Of a stretch of DNA of 64,000 nt, positions 20,517 through 30,760 are shown piece by piece. Each line of letters starts with the position of its first letter. The stretch's first letter is position 1. The position numbers were made by a program, and so were the translations under genes. Source of the DNA: Cyanophora paradoxa (taxonomy: Eukaryota > Glaucocystophyceae > Cyanophorales > Cyanophoraceae); assembly GCA_004431415.1 (NCBI GenBank), contig QPMI01000189.1, forward strand, positions 105,493 to 169,492, given 5' to 3'. A model generated the notes under the pieces. That model was not told the origin of the DNA and made no database searches. It saw only the letters and a program-made list of their open reading frames with translations.

Positions 20517-23500
20517 TTAAGCGAGAATATTATTGTTTTGGAGAGGTCCGACAGCAATCCAATGGAGTTTAAGGGTTCTTTCGTTTTGAGGCACATTCGT
20601 ATAATTGATCGCCGAATAACAAGTAAATATAGCAATCCAAGTGAATTTATTTTTGAACCCAATGCGATTCCCGAACTGATATTCAGAAGAGAGATATATG
20701 CTATTGGTGAAATCGACACTCGTTAAAATAATACTGTTTTCGAGAGTAGCATTAACTATTGGATCACTATAATATGGGGTAGAAAACGTAACGGTTCCTG
20801 ATGCTGTAAACACTTGCCCTACTGTATAAACTTGATTAGGTATAACTACATCCACTGTCCCCTGTTGCACATATGCATTTGGATTTACATAGCTACCGAA
20901 ATTCGTGAGCAACTCGATGCTGTGATTGTGAGTAGGTGGCGAAGTAGGTGTGTTAATCAGATCATCATAATTTCCACTTGTAGCCACAGCATGTAGGTTT
21001 GGTGTGTTTATCAGATCATCATAATTTCCACTTGTAGCCACAGCATGTAGGTTTGGTGTGTTTATCAGATCATCATAATTTCCACTTGTAGCCACAGCAT
21101 GTAGGTTTGGTGTGTTTATCAGATCATCATAATTTCCACTTGTGGCAACAGCATGTAAATTCGGTTTAGTAAATAATCTATCCCATGTCCCATTGAAAGG
21201 TAGTGTAGATTCGGATATTATAACACTTTGATCGATCCAGCGAGGTATGTAAGTGGTGAAATCGGGAATTCTTGCTAAATCATAGTAATCACCTGAAAAT
21301 GCTACACTACTCCAAGTTGGCTTCTCAGTAATATCAGTCCATTTACCACTAAATCCCGCCGGGACATCTGTGAGTTCTTTGTAGCTCACCTTTTGTTTTG
21401 GTATGGACAGCTCAATGGGTGAGAATGCATCTGAAAGTGCACCTAATACATATTCTGCACCTAAGTGGACAACAGGGAATGATTGATCATTGGGGGTATC
21501 CACAAAGAAATTCGAAGCATGCACATCACCTGCAATAGTTCCACCTGTTAGTGGTAAATAATCATGATCGTGTGAATCAGGTGGATAGGTCGATGGGGGA
21601 TTGACAATATGCTCCCAGAAATGCTTGTGAACATTGGGTAATTCAAGTCGACTAAATGGAGTGTTTGGATCTAATACATATTCAGCACCAAGGTGGACAA
21701 CAGGAAATGTTTGATCATTTGGAGTGTCCACATAGAAATTCGGAGCATGCACATCACCTGTGAGAGTCCCGCCTGTAAGGGGTAAATAATCCCCAAGAGC
21801 CGACGTTAATTCTGTATCTGTTACATAATCTTCAAGAATTGCTGCAAGTTCTGTATCGTCTACATAGTTTTTACTTTCGAGGTAATCATCTGTTACCACA
21901 CCTGAAAGGGTTGTATTGTGTAAGTTTTTAGCCGCCATTCTCTGATTGACTTCTAAGGCGCCACCTGTTGTTGTTTTAATCCACGCCATCTCGCATTTTC
22001 CGTGATCATCGTATGGTTGTCCCACAAGTGGGATGTAATTGAATTTCGAGCGACTAAATATAATTTTCGGACGTGAACCATCGGTTGCGCTTACATCTGT
22101 TACATTCACTTGTAAAATGGCGTCTTTGTCATCATAAGTTGCTGGATCAGATGGAAGCGGTGGTAAACCTGCTGTAACTGGGATATCCGCATTATAATAA
22201 CTTGTTAAAAATATACCTGGTTTGGTGTCTATTAATGCATCGCCACCAGCTGCTACTAATGTTGTTCTTGTGGGTTGTTTAACATATAGCTCTCCTTCCA
22301 TTGTGGTGCCTGCTTCAATTCCTTTTCGGTGTAAATAGTATTCACTTAATTGTAATCTTTCAGGAATGGTGTCACTCTGATAGAAACTAACCCCATAAAA
22401 TCCGTCACCATTTACTAAATCACCTGTCGATGCAAAACGTGGTTTCTCATCTATTTCCTCCCATGGGTGCCTGTGGTTACTATTAGTTATCTCTGAGTAA
22501 TCATGTGTGTGTTTTCCAGGTGGGAAGGTCGATGGCGGATTCGTGATATGCTCCCATAAATGAGTGTGGGCGAAATCTGTTATTTGATCTTTTGTGTGAG
22601 TGTGTGCAAAATCTGTAATATCTGCTTTTGTGTGTTTTTGCTTTGCTAACCAATCTAAAACAACATTCGATGTCGGATGATTTGGTAGGTTTGCTTCAAT
22701 CTTCACAGTGAGATAATCGACTATTACATTACTTCCATTAATATTACTTGCCCATAGGTTACTGCCATAAATGTTACTGGCATAAATGTTACTGGCATAA
22801 ATGTTACTTGTAACTGTAAGGTTTGATGAAATTGTAAGATTAGATGAAATAACACCACCTTTGAGAGACAAATAATCATGAGTGTGTGGATCAGGTGGGA
22901 AGGTTAATGGTCGATTGGTGATATGCTCCCACAAATGCTCGTGAGAACTGGGCGGATAGGTAAATGGGGCATTGGTGATATGTTCCCACAAATGCTTGTG
23001 AGAATTGGGTAGTTCGATTCGACTAATTGGGGTGTTGTCGCCCAATATAAATTCGGCACCTGTATGCACGACCGGGTTTCTTTGGATATACATATTTGAT
23101 GCACCTATTACAGGTGCTATTATGGGCACATCCGAATTAACGAGATTGCAAGTGATGGAGAAAATGGTTTTAGGGGCGAATAGATTGCAATCAAAGGTCA
23201 CAGTAGCTGGATCAATAGTAGGATCGACGTTTGAACAGATCTGAAACATCCACCCACCCACACAGTTGCAATTTAGATTTCGAAAGACTGTTCCCGCCAT
23301 TGCATCCACATAGCCAATCCCATTTGCTATGTCATATATGTGACCAAACTCGTAACCAAAAATGTCATTCCACAGGTTGGAAGCCATAGCTCCCATCACA
23401 TACCCTTTTAGATCTACTATCAGGTCATTGGATTCACTGGGTATATTGGCATGGGTTATATAAAAATTATTATCCAATACCGCATTCTTTATTGTCGTTT

Positions 23501-23519
23501 CTACTATGGGTTCAGTCAT
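20517..23519 (-). CDS. Giant repeat-rich tail-fibre-like protein (1000 aa)
   Basis: The protein is a mosaic of short repeats. Around residues 785-857 four direct copies of an 18-residue unit (NLHAVATSGNYDDLINTP) occur, a motif well known from phage tail fibres (ATSGxYxDLxNxP). Elsewhere HLWEHITN-P-PP-H-HDY units recur, as does an Asn ladder of NIYAS units near residues 235-255. Two long blocks (NFYVDTP-NDQ and NFFVDTP-NDQ, PVVHLGAEYVL) are near-duplicates. The reading frame is intact over 3 kb. Likely role: long adhesive fibre on the virion. The stop is at 20517-20519 and the gene overlaps no neighbour. Confidence 0.75.
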   Translation of the reverse strand: MTEPIVETTIKNAVLDNNFYITHANIPSESNDLIVDLKGYVMGAMASNLWNDIFGYEFGHIYDIANGIGYVDAMAGTVFRNLNCNCVGGWMFQICSNVDPTIDPATVTFDCNLFAPKTIFSITCNLVNSDVPIIAPVIGASNMYIQRNPVVHTGAEFILGDNTPISRIELPNSHKHLWEHITNAPFTYPPSSHEHLWEHITNRPLTFPPDPHTHDYLSLKGGVISSNLTISSNLTVTSNIYASNIYASNIYGSNLWASNINGSNVIVDYLTVKIEANLPNHPTSNVVLDWLAKQKHTKADITDFAHTHTKDQITDFAHTHLWEHITNPPSTFPPGKHTHDYSEITNSNHRHPWEEIDEKPRFASTGDLVNGDGFYGVSFYQSDTIPERLQLSEYYLHRKGIEAGTTMEGELYVKQPTRTTLVAAGGDALIDTKPGIFLTSYYNADIPVTAGLPPLPSDPATYDDKDAILQVNVTDVSATDGSRPKIIFSRSKFNYIPLVGQPYDDHGKCEMAWIKTTTGGALEVNQRMAAKNLHNTTLSGVVTDDYLESKNYVDDTELAAILEDYVTDTELTSALGDYLPLTGGTLTGDVHAPNFYVDTPNDQTFPVVHLGAEYVLDPNTPFSRLELPNVHKHFWEHIVNPPSTYPPDSHDHDYLPLTGGTIAGDVHASNFFVDTPNDQSFPVVHLGAEYVLGALSDAFSPIELSIPKQKVSYKELTDVPAGFSGKWTDITEKPTWSSVAFSGDYYDLARIPDFTTYIPRWIDQSVIISESTLPFNGTWDRLFTKPNLHAVATSGNYDDLINTPNLHAVATSGNYDDLINTPNLHAVATSGNYDDLINTPNLHAVATSGNYDDLINTPTSPPTHNHSIELLTNFGSYVNPNAYVQQGTVDVVIPNQVYTVGQVFTASGTVTFSTPYYSDPIVNATLENSIILTSVDFTNSIYLSSEYQFGNRIGFKNKFTWIAIFTCYSAINYTNVPQNERTLKLHWIAVGPLQNNNILA
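20945..21165 (-). repeat. Four tandem 54-bp coding repeats in the fibre gene
   Basis: Four direct copies of 54 bp encode an 18-residue fibre unit. The middle copies are nearly identical, while the outermost at 21165 has diverged at synonymous positions, which suggests recent expansion by slippage or recombination. Confidence 0.9.
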
Positions 23520-23556
23520 TATACTCTATTATGGAATACTACAAAAATTAAGGTTG

Positions 23557-26500
23557 TTACATAACGTTTGGAACATGTTCATATATTCTCCCTTCTCGCT
23601 GTGCCATTTCCGCCATAAAGTCTCTATCATTGTTCATCGTTTGCTCTGCCAATTCTTGTGCTCGTGATTTTTTGGGTGCTGCCCTATTTGCTGGTGGTCG
23701 GTCAGTCCTCACAACACTAAGACCATGCCCCTCGGCTGACCTCACCTCTAACCCAACATCTCCTTCGGCTGTTTGGGTCACATTCAGCTCAGGTGTTGAG
23801 TATTTATTTCCTGCACCTGCAATGGTTCTGTCTATGCATGCACAACACAAAGCTCGGAATTTGTATGCAAGCACAAGCCCAAGAGCACCGAGAATCGGCA
23901 AAAGAATCATAAGCACTAACGTTCCTGGATCAGTTCCCGGTGCTCCGACTGGATTTGTAGGATTTGTGGGATTATTAGGTGTTGTAGGATCAGTGGTAGG
24001 TGGGGTCTGTGGGTCTGACTCATCAGGAGGCAAGTTAGGATCTGAATCTGGGGGCGGTTCCGTCGACCCTGCTAATGAGGTTGGCGCTGTGTATGCATTT
24101 GCAAACACGATGGGAGCCGTCGCTGGATTTCCTGTGGAGGATCCTGAGATTGCACCATAGGTATCTGACAGATATTTATACAATTCCTGTGTCACAGGTG
24201 GATTGCTCACAGATCGACACACCCAAATATTGCATGTGGTATCATAGACTGTGTCCCTGATAAAGGGCGGTAGAGCCGTCCCACTGAATGACTCAAAGAA
24301 TCCATTTCGCGATAGCAATCGATGCCCTGCATCACAATTTCCACCCTCAAAATATTTGGTAGCCGAAATCGCACCTTGCACATAAATATTGCATGTCGAG
24401 TGCAATCCAATGTTATTTAGGTTAGGAGTGTATCTGTCATCAAGCCGGACAGTGCACACCCATGGGGAAGCGGTTTTTATATATTTCTTATCGCCTGCTG
24501 TGATCACATCAGTGTTTGGGTGGCTGTCAATTTGGGTAGCAATAGACTCATATTTGTAAGAGTAATAAACTAAGAGACCATCTGTGGAGGATGTAAAATA
24601 AAAGAAGTCTCTCATGAAGTCTGTGGATCCAAAGAAGTCAGCATTGGTCGATGTTAGGGTGACTCTGGGATAGCTCATGTTGACAGTCTCAGAAGGATAT
24701 GGAATATAAGAGGTGTAATAGCGATTTAACAGATAATAGTAAAATCCATCTGAGACATTCGAGTGAGTGGGCAAGGTGACTGTTAAGGTCTTACTGCGAT
24801 CCTCAAACGTTTTCTGTATGACAATGTTGCAAGTATTAATATATCGAGAATCGAAAAAGTAATTATTTGTGACTCTATTATCGATCAAAGTCGCATTGGT
24901 TCCATTAAACACGAAATTCTGCCCATTGATCCTCGTAGTGTGAATGTCTGTAACATCGAGAGGATACCTTATTTTTAATCGATCTTCGGGGTCAAATCGC
25001 GGAATAGTTCCTGTTGCCTTCCAACTGATAGTAAAGGGAGGAGCAAGGGACACTGCTGGGATAACAGAGAGATTAAATTTCGAAAAATACAACCCAACAG
25101 GATACCCTGACAGAGCATATGTCACTGTTGCATTTCCGACAAGTGTGAAGCCGGTGGTTGTAATGTTTGTCGCAACAAATGGGGAGTAGCCGGCTGGTGC
25201 ATTGTTAATAGAGGTGGTCGACCCATTATTGATCACATACAAATTCGTGTCAGTTATTTCAATAGTAGGAGGGGAAACAAATGGTGTCTCAAATGTGAAA
25301 TTAAAATTCGCTGGAACCGCTGCAAGGTATCTATATGTTGTTGCTGATATCTCGGATGCCTGGAATACTTTGCTTCCCCTCTGCACTACATTACTGGTGT
25401 CTTTCACATTGTGATAGGATATACTGGGAGTCGGGGAGAGCACCAACGAAATAGCATCTGGTAAATCAGACTTTGTAATATACAGCTCTTTAAGATACTC
25501 CTTTTTGAAAGGGGCGGTCAGATCTCCAATAGTAGCCGATGAACCTGCGACTACAATATTACAGGTGTTTGCACTCAAAGAGTAAACTGTGTTCCACCTT
25601 AAAGAATTCGCCCCAAGATCGAAATTCTGTGAGAAGGGCACGATATTGCTACCTTGTAAATCTCGGTAAACCTTTACTCTGGGTTTGCTATCGAATTCAG
25701 GGGTGATATAATTGATGGTAAGAGTGAAACTAATAGTAGCTTCGGAAGTCAATAAGTTGTTTCGGATGATAAGTAAATTGTATGTCTCGTTAATGACAAA
25801 CGAAACCTGAAACCCTGTGGAGGTGACATTTTGGATAAACGCTTTATTAGATTCATTATTGTTAGTGATAGGATTATAATAAGTTGTGTGATCCACCAAT
25901 GAAACAGTGGGTATACTCTCCAAACCTGTGACACCTAACTGATCCCAAGTGAATGTATATGTAGGTTTGCCTACATAAGCGACATAGACCCCATTTGCGA
26001 GCTGCTGAGGGTATCCCTCGACAGTGTAGGTCTCAGTCCGCGAAACTGAGCGGGAAAGGTTGCTATTAAAGTCGTTGTAGCTGATCAGAGCTCTCTCATC
26101 AGTGGGTAAATCACTGGGTCGGACTGAGTGATTGAAAGGCAAGATTATGTTACTTGTTTTTGAGGTCGTGCTATAAAGGTTAGTCGTGTGCAAGTCATCA
26201 AACCACCCATCATAGGCATACACATTCAGCCATTTCTTAACAGCATCAGTGTTAGACTGCCCGAGATTAAACTGATGATCGAGCAAAGGCACCAAATCGC
26301 GGGATAAATACATGATCGCATCAGTGATGGTGATTGCACCTGTTAAAACAGCGAGCCCTGCCGTGTTTGCTGCGGTAGCAATTGATAAACCCGAGATTTC
26401 GAGATCCTGGGCTACATCTCGCTCGTTTCTTGTGAATCGCTCACTATAAAACTCCTTTACAAGGTCGACCCCCATGACCTCAATTAAATGCGGTCGAGTG

Positions 26501-26871
26501 AGGGTGATATTGCTTGTGATGCTCTGCGAATATTTAACAGGATCCCATTCGACGACAGCTGTCAGTGGGATGGGGCGGGCTTTATTGATTTCGTGCTGGA
26601 AGGTTCGCACTGTGGGGAAATTGCTGCCAAAGAATGCAACAGGTGCGCCCCCATGATATATTACGAGGGCTGAGTTATCAGTGCCATAGGTAAAAGGGAG
26701 ATTGCTGGTGATATCGATATATTCAAGGTTGCTCTGGTTTAATAGAAAGTCTTTTACCACAAGGTTCGAGGATATGGTCACATTGGAAGCGGTAATGTTA
26801 CTGCTGAGCTCGAAACCGTCATCCAAATACAAGGTTTCCCGAGTGATAAAGGGGAGATTCGTGATACTCAT
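23557..26871 (-). CDS. Membrane-anchored spike-like structural protein (1104 aa)
   Basis: A large intact gene. The N-terminus has Asn/Ser/Thr ladders (SSNITASNVTISSNLVV) like those of the neighbouring 1000-residue fibre. A long beta-rich ectodomain with many potential N-glycosylation sites follows. Near residue 950 comes a Pro/Asp/Thr-rich stalk (PPPDSDPNLPPDESDPQTPP). A hydrophobic segment LVLMILLPILGALGLVLAY follows at about 978-1000, with a CCAC motif and a charged tail. This is the layout of a type I membrane protein. A virion internal membrane, or a host membrane during assembly, is the possible site. No family name is justified. Confidence 0.7.
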   Translation of the reverse strand: MSITNLPFITRETLYLDDGFELSSNITASNVTISSNLVVKDFLLNQSNLEYIDITSNLPFTYGTDNSALVIYHGGAPVAFFGSNFPTVRTFQHEINKARPIPLTAVVEWDPVKYSQSITSNITLTRPHLIEVMGVDLVKEFYSERFTRNERDVAQDLEISGLSIATAANTAGLAVLTGAITITDAIMYLSRDLVPLLDHQFNLGQSNTDAVKKWLNVYAYDGWFDDLHTTNLYSTTSKTSNIILPFNHSVRPSDLPTDERALISYNDFNSNLSRSVSRTETYTVEGYPQQLANGVYVAYVGKPTYTFTWDQLGVTGLESIPTVSLVDHTTYYNPITNNNESNKAFIQNVTSTGFQVSFVINETYNLLIIRNNLLTSEATISFTLTINYITPEFDSKPRVKVYRDLQGSNIVPFSQNFDLGANSLRWNTVYSLSANTCNIVVAGSSATIGDLTAPFKKEYLKELYITKSDLPDAISLVLSPTPSISYHNVKDTSNVVQRGSKVFQASEISATTYRYLAAVPANFNFTFETPFVSPPTIEITDTNLYVINNGSTTSINNAPAGYSPFVATNITTTGFTLVGNATVTYALSGYPVGLYFSKFNLSVIPAVSLAPPFTISWKATGTIPRFDPEDRLKIRYPLDVTDIHTTRINGQNFVFNGTNATLIDNRVTNNYFFDSRYINTCNIVIQKTFEDRSKTLTVTLPTHSNVSDGFYYYLLNRYYTSYIPYPSETVNMSYPRVTLTSTNADFFGSTDFMRDFFYFTSSTDGLLVYYSYKYESIATQIDSHPNTDVITAGDKKYIKTASPWVCTVRLDDRYTPNLNNIGLHSTCNIYVQGAISATKYFEGGNCDAGHRLLSRNGFFESFSGTALPPFIRDTVYDTTCNIWVCRSVSNPPVTQELYKYLSDTYGAISGSSTGNPATAPIVFANAYTAPTSLAGSTEPPPDSDPNLPPDESDPQTPPTTDPTTPNNPTNPTNPVGAPGTDPGTLVLMILLPILGALGLVLAYKFRALCCACIDRTIAGAGNKYSTPELNVTQTAEGDVGLEVRSAEGHGLSVVRTDRPPANRAAPKKSRAQELAEQTMNNDRDFMAEMAQREGRIYEHVPNVM

Positions 26872-26889
26872 TTGTAATATAAGATTATT

Positions 26890-27862
26890 TTAACCCGATA
26901 GCACCTCTAATATAAAGCTGTGATTAACGCCATTAAAGTTGACTACATTATTGTAGGCGTCGAGCCATTTAATTGTGAGGGTGTCTATATCATAAGCCTG
27001 ATCGTGGGAATTAAAGAACTCCACAGTATCGATTCTGCGGAATGTCAGGTAGTAAACAAACGATCCCAAGGGGCTGGTTAGTGGGATCTTAGCGAGGTTT
27101 GCATTTCCGCCCTCATCTGTCTTTGCTGCTACCATATACCTGTCGTAAAAGGGAGTAAACTCTTTAATTTGTAGGTAAACATAGGGGTCGGATTTAGATT
27201 AATCGCATTTGGAAGGTCACTGCATGTTCGAGAGGGAATGGAAGCACAGATATTCCGGCGGGGTATTTTGTTTTGCCCTCATAGGCTTGTAGAAATGAGT
27301 ATTTTGGATTGCTGGGTGTGAGGGGTAAATAGTCTACCGTGAGATGCTCTGAACCCTCACCAACTGGAATTGTTTGATAAATATCCCCTTTGATCATTCC
27401 ATGGAACCTTGCGAAGTCGTCATGTGCACAGCTCAGTGTGAGGGGAATGCTCGAATAAAACGTAATTTTCATAGTCGCTGGATTATAGAGCCACTTGTAG
27501 TAAACTGTGACGCTTTCGCTTGTGAGAGGGTTTACATCGACAAAGCTGCCCGAATAGCCTAAGTTCTTATTACCATATCCCCAAATCGCTGGGGTGTAGT
27601 TCCCAATATCAGGGAAAGGGGAAAAGGTGATGGTGTTCGTCATTCCCTGTATGGTCACGCCTCTGGAATTATCGGTGACAGCATAAATCGTGTTTGGGAG
27701 CTCGGCGCTCGCAATGCGCACCCCTTTTACGTTCAGAAGTCGCTGAGAAAGCTTTACTGTATATTCTCCCGGGTGCCCTGCACTGCGCTCAATAGAATCG
27801 ATATTAACATTGACCCTCGTAAACTTGCCATTATAGAAATCGTTAACTGGCTTCCGAATCAT
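26890..27862 (-). CDS. Penton-like minor capsid protein, copy A (frameshifted)
   Basis: The start at 27862 gives RVNVNIDSIERSAGHPGEYT and KLSQRLLNVKGVRIASAELP, similar in position and pattern to the N-terminus of the divergent gene at 27890. The first frame stops at about 27194. The remainder continues in another frame from about 27190 to 26890 with YVYLQIKEFTPFYDRYMVAA and ends HSFILEVLSG, matching the EHTFILEI end of the other copy. The break lies in an A/T-rich stretch with homopolymers. These features fit the single-jelly-roll vertex (penton) protein of Polinton-like viruses. It shares a 27-bp intergenic region with copy B. Confidence 0.65.
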
Positions 27863-27889
27863 TTTTATTTCCTATTAATAAAGAATAAA
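27863..27889. promoter_or_regulatory. 27-bp divergent promoter region between the penton copies
   Basis: The two arms of the element diverge here. The 27 bases between the start codons are almost wholly A and T (TTTTATTTCCTATTAATAAA on the plus strand), so they must serve as, or overlap, both promoters. Confidence 0.5.
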
Positions 27890-29175
27890 ATGCGCGAGTA
27901 TCTCAGCATCAGTAGCCGTGATCGATCAGAGGGCTCGGCTCATTCCTATAAGGTGACCCTTCCAAAGCAATACCACAATGTGAAGAGCATCGCTGTGCGA
28001 CAGATCGAATTTTCCAACACGATTCCCACGGTTCCAAGCCCTCAATTCTATACTGAGATCGGGAAACGAAAGCCGATGATGCTAATACGATTTTCATATC
28101 ATTTCCTTACCGATTTTCGAGCGGTCAGCTGAATGGTGCCACTCAGGAAATCAGAGATTCACAGGCAACTGCAATATATGACGCTTACAAAGCCATAGAT
28201 GCTGGCGACCAAGGCAACTATATACCGCCTGATTACCTAAACACTTTCAGAAGATATACCCGATACAGAGACGTAGCAATTACGATCCCTCCGGGCACAT
28301 ACTCGACTGGAACCGACCTTGCCACTGCAATCGATAACATCTTAACGAAAAATGGAACTGGCAACTACATCAAGGATATGATCGACACAAAAATTAATCC
28401 AAGCTACGCATCGACAGGAGGAACCTTTTACCCGGTGGTGAGATGTCGTTTTGAGAGCACATTAAATGCTATATGCTTTTATTCGAGTGATTATGTCTAC
28501 ATAGCTTTCACGAAATATGGACCGAGTAATGCCACTGCGTCTACTGCGAATGAAAGAAAGGTGCTCGCCTATCGCACGATGACTCTTCTCGGGTTTACAT
28601 CGATCAGAGAGAATATAATGATAGATCAATACAACGGATCGGGCTACACAGCCTTCGCTGGGAGCGGTGTCGTTTACTCAGCTGGTGATGCATTCCGCAA
28701 TTATAATTCGACGGCTCTGGTCTTAGGCATAGCCGGAGGCACTGCCCCGGATTATACACCGGATAATGCAATAGTTTTAAAGATCACAGAGCCGGACTGC
28801 TCGCTTTTTACGACATGCACCGAGGCTACTAATGGATTCCTCGCTAAGATCCCGATTTCGAAAGGCACAGCCTATGCTGATGCTGAGCTAATTAATTATG
28901 GGGCGGATGCTTTCACGAAATACTTTAACACCCGCCTCTCCTTTGATAGTTTAACCGTTCAAATTCTCACGGAGAGCGGTTATAGGTATTTCCTCGGAAG
29001 CTGCGAGCACACATTCATTTTGGAAATTACTATGGGAGTGGATGAGCCCGACGACGATTTACAGCGCATTGTTAATAAGGGATTCGCGAAAATGCTCTAT
29101 GAGGACTACCCGCATTGCGGCAATTTAACGAATGCGTTGAGCGGGGTGGCTGTAAAAAATAATCCGTTCTTCTAA
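27890..29175 (+). CDS. Penton-like minor capsid protein, copy B (frameshifted)
   Basis: The gene begins MREYLSISSRDRSEGSAHSY and reads TLPKQYHNVKSIAVRQIEFS. The frame changes once between about 28055 and 28130; the first frame ends at 28132, while NTIFISFPYRFSSGQLNG continues in another. The rest is open to the stop at 29173-29175, with VAITIPPGTYSTGTDLATAI (a typical penton motif: IPPGxYs..eL..aI) and HTFILEITMG near the end. The product should be a vertex capsid protein of about 425 residues. It is immediately followed by the major capsid gene, as in many Polinton-like viruses. Confidence 0.75.
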
Positions 29176-29178
29176 AAT

Positions 29179-29201
29179 AAATTTCTCAGCGGAAGATAAA
29201 A
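29179..29201 (+). promoter_or_regulatory. Promoter motif upstream of the major capsid gene
   Basis: ATTTCTCAGCGGAAGATAAA lies eight bases before the major capsid ATG and matches the TTTCTCAGC core found upstream of the genes at 34143 and 41106. Confidence 0.55.
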
Positions 29202-29208
29202 ACGAAAT

Positions 29209-30655
29209 ATGGATCCCACGACCTCGCTTAGCCGCCTCACGCTCAAATCCGTCCTCGAAACCCCGGAGGATTACAAGAGCATGCTTTTGGATCGCGGATT
29301 TATCGTGGGTGTGGACAAACAATTCAAGCCTTCTCGTGTGGAGGTGCTCCCAATTGCGGATCCCGGCAATCTGTTCTCCTCTACTGGTGCTACCACTCGT
29401 GTGGTCTTCTATCTCCCTCGCTACAATTGGTGCAATGGTATTAGCCTCCAAGTTACCATCCCATCGGCGAAGGCGCTGACTGCCATCGCCAAGACCTCTG
29501 CTGACTGCTCGGCTGATCTATTCAATACTGGATTCGTCCGCGGGCTTCCTGGCTCGTTTGTTCAGCGAGTCAGCATTAAATACGGGTCGTATGAGCAAAT
29601 TATTCCCGCTGAGCGACTGGTAGATTACGCTTTCCTGGCTAACACTCCGGCTGAATTCGATCAAAAGAAGCGCAAGCATGGGCTGCATCTCGGACCGAAG
29701 GTAGAGGGCGGCAACCAAGCTGGCGGCATTTTTACCATGCGAATTCCGAGTTTCCTCGATGCTGGCGTGCCCATCGGTGCGCTCCCATCCGAAATCGCGG
29801 TCGAAGTATATTTCCAAACCCCTGCGCTTCTCGAAACTGCGGCGGTTCCTGGCGTTTACGCTCAGAATAACGCCGCTGCAATTACTGCGACCAATTCTAC
29901 TGATGGCGAGACAACGCTTGCTCAAGCGGCTGCTTTCGGAAATATTAAGACCTTAGCTCACTCGGGTGCCACTGCGATTTTCGATAGTGCGGCTCTCACA
30001 CCTACACCTGCTCTTGCGAATCTGGAAATGACGACCCTCGTCTTATTATGGATGCTGTTAACATCGATGAGGAAACGATGGGCGAAATCATTACTCGTGT
30101 TAAGACCTCTGGCATCGCCATCCCATACACTGATATTCAGTTTGCGGATTATACGGTCAAGCTCTCGGCTCCGGTCTCCGCCTGTCACTATCTCAAATTT
30201 CTGGACTTGTTTACGCACTTGTTGTCAAGATTCGCGACGAAAATGCACTCGGCAACAATTTCGGAGGGCACTCTACTGTCCGCACCCTTGCCTTCGATGA
30301 TAATGTCGTGATGCAAGTTCTAAATAACAACAATTACCTATATTCCAACACTGGTGTCCCGCTGCAATCCGCGGCTATGGAGCTCGCCGATAAATTCAAG
30401 ATGACTAACTGGATCGATAGCAACAAGCGCCCCATTTACACTGGCTTCTGCTTTGCCCTCGATGGTAAAGCGGCGCTCAAAGGTGAGAAGGCGACTGGCT
30501 ATGTCGATCTAACACAATCAGCTTCAAGTTTCCTGCTGCTCACACCAAATGGCACACCCCTCGCCACCTGGACAAAGGTCGGTGTTCAGATCTCGGCTTA
30601 CTGCCACAATATTCTTGTGATGAATGCCAATGGATTGGCACGCGTGACGGCATGA
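29209..30655 (+). CDS. Major capsid protein, double jelly roll (two frameshifts)
   Basis: This is the main shell protein. The first frame (29209 to about 30030) gives TTRVVFYLPRYNWCNGISLQ, IKYGSYEQIIPAERLVDYAF and AGVPIGALPSEIAVEVYFQT, a pattern of the Polinton/PLV capsid family. Near 30030, at GGAAATGACG, the frame shifts to give LIMDAVNIDEETMGEIITRV and DIQFADYTVKLSAPVSA. Near 30190 it shifts again, reading ISGLVYALVVKIRDENALG, LYSNTGVPLQSAAMELADKF and SFLLLTPNGTPLATW up to the stop. Combined length is about 480 residues, normal for the family. The first shift lies at a short A run. As given, the gene cannot make full-length protein without correction or frameshifting. Confidence 0.85.
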
Positions 30656-30760
30656 GGACTGTCGCGGGCAAAATTTGATGTCATTTTTCTGACGTTTTCC
30701 ATAGGAAAACTACTTAAAGAAAAGGCAAATACATAGAGTAAAGGGAAGGAAAGATCAAAA

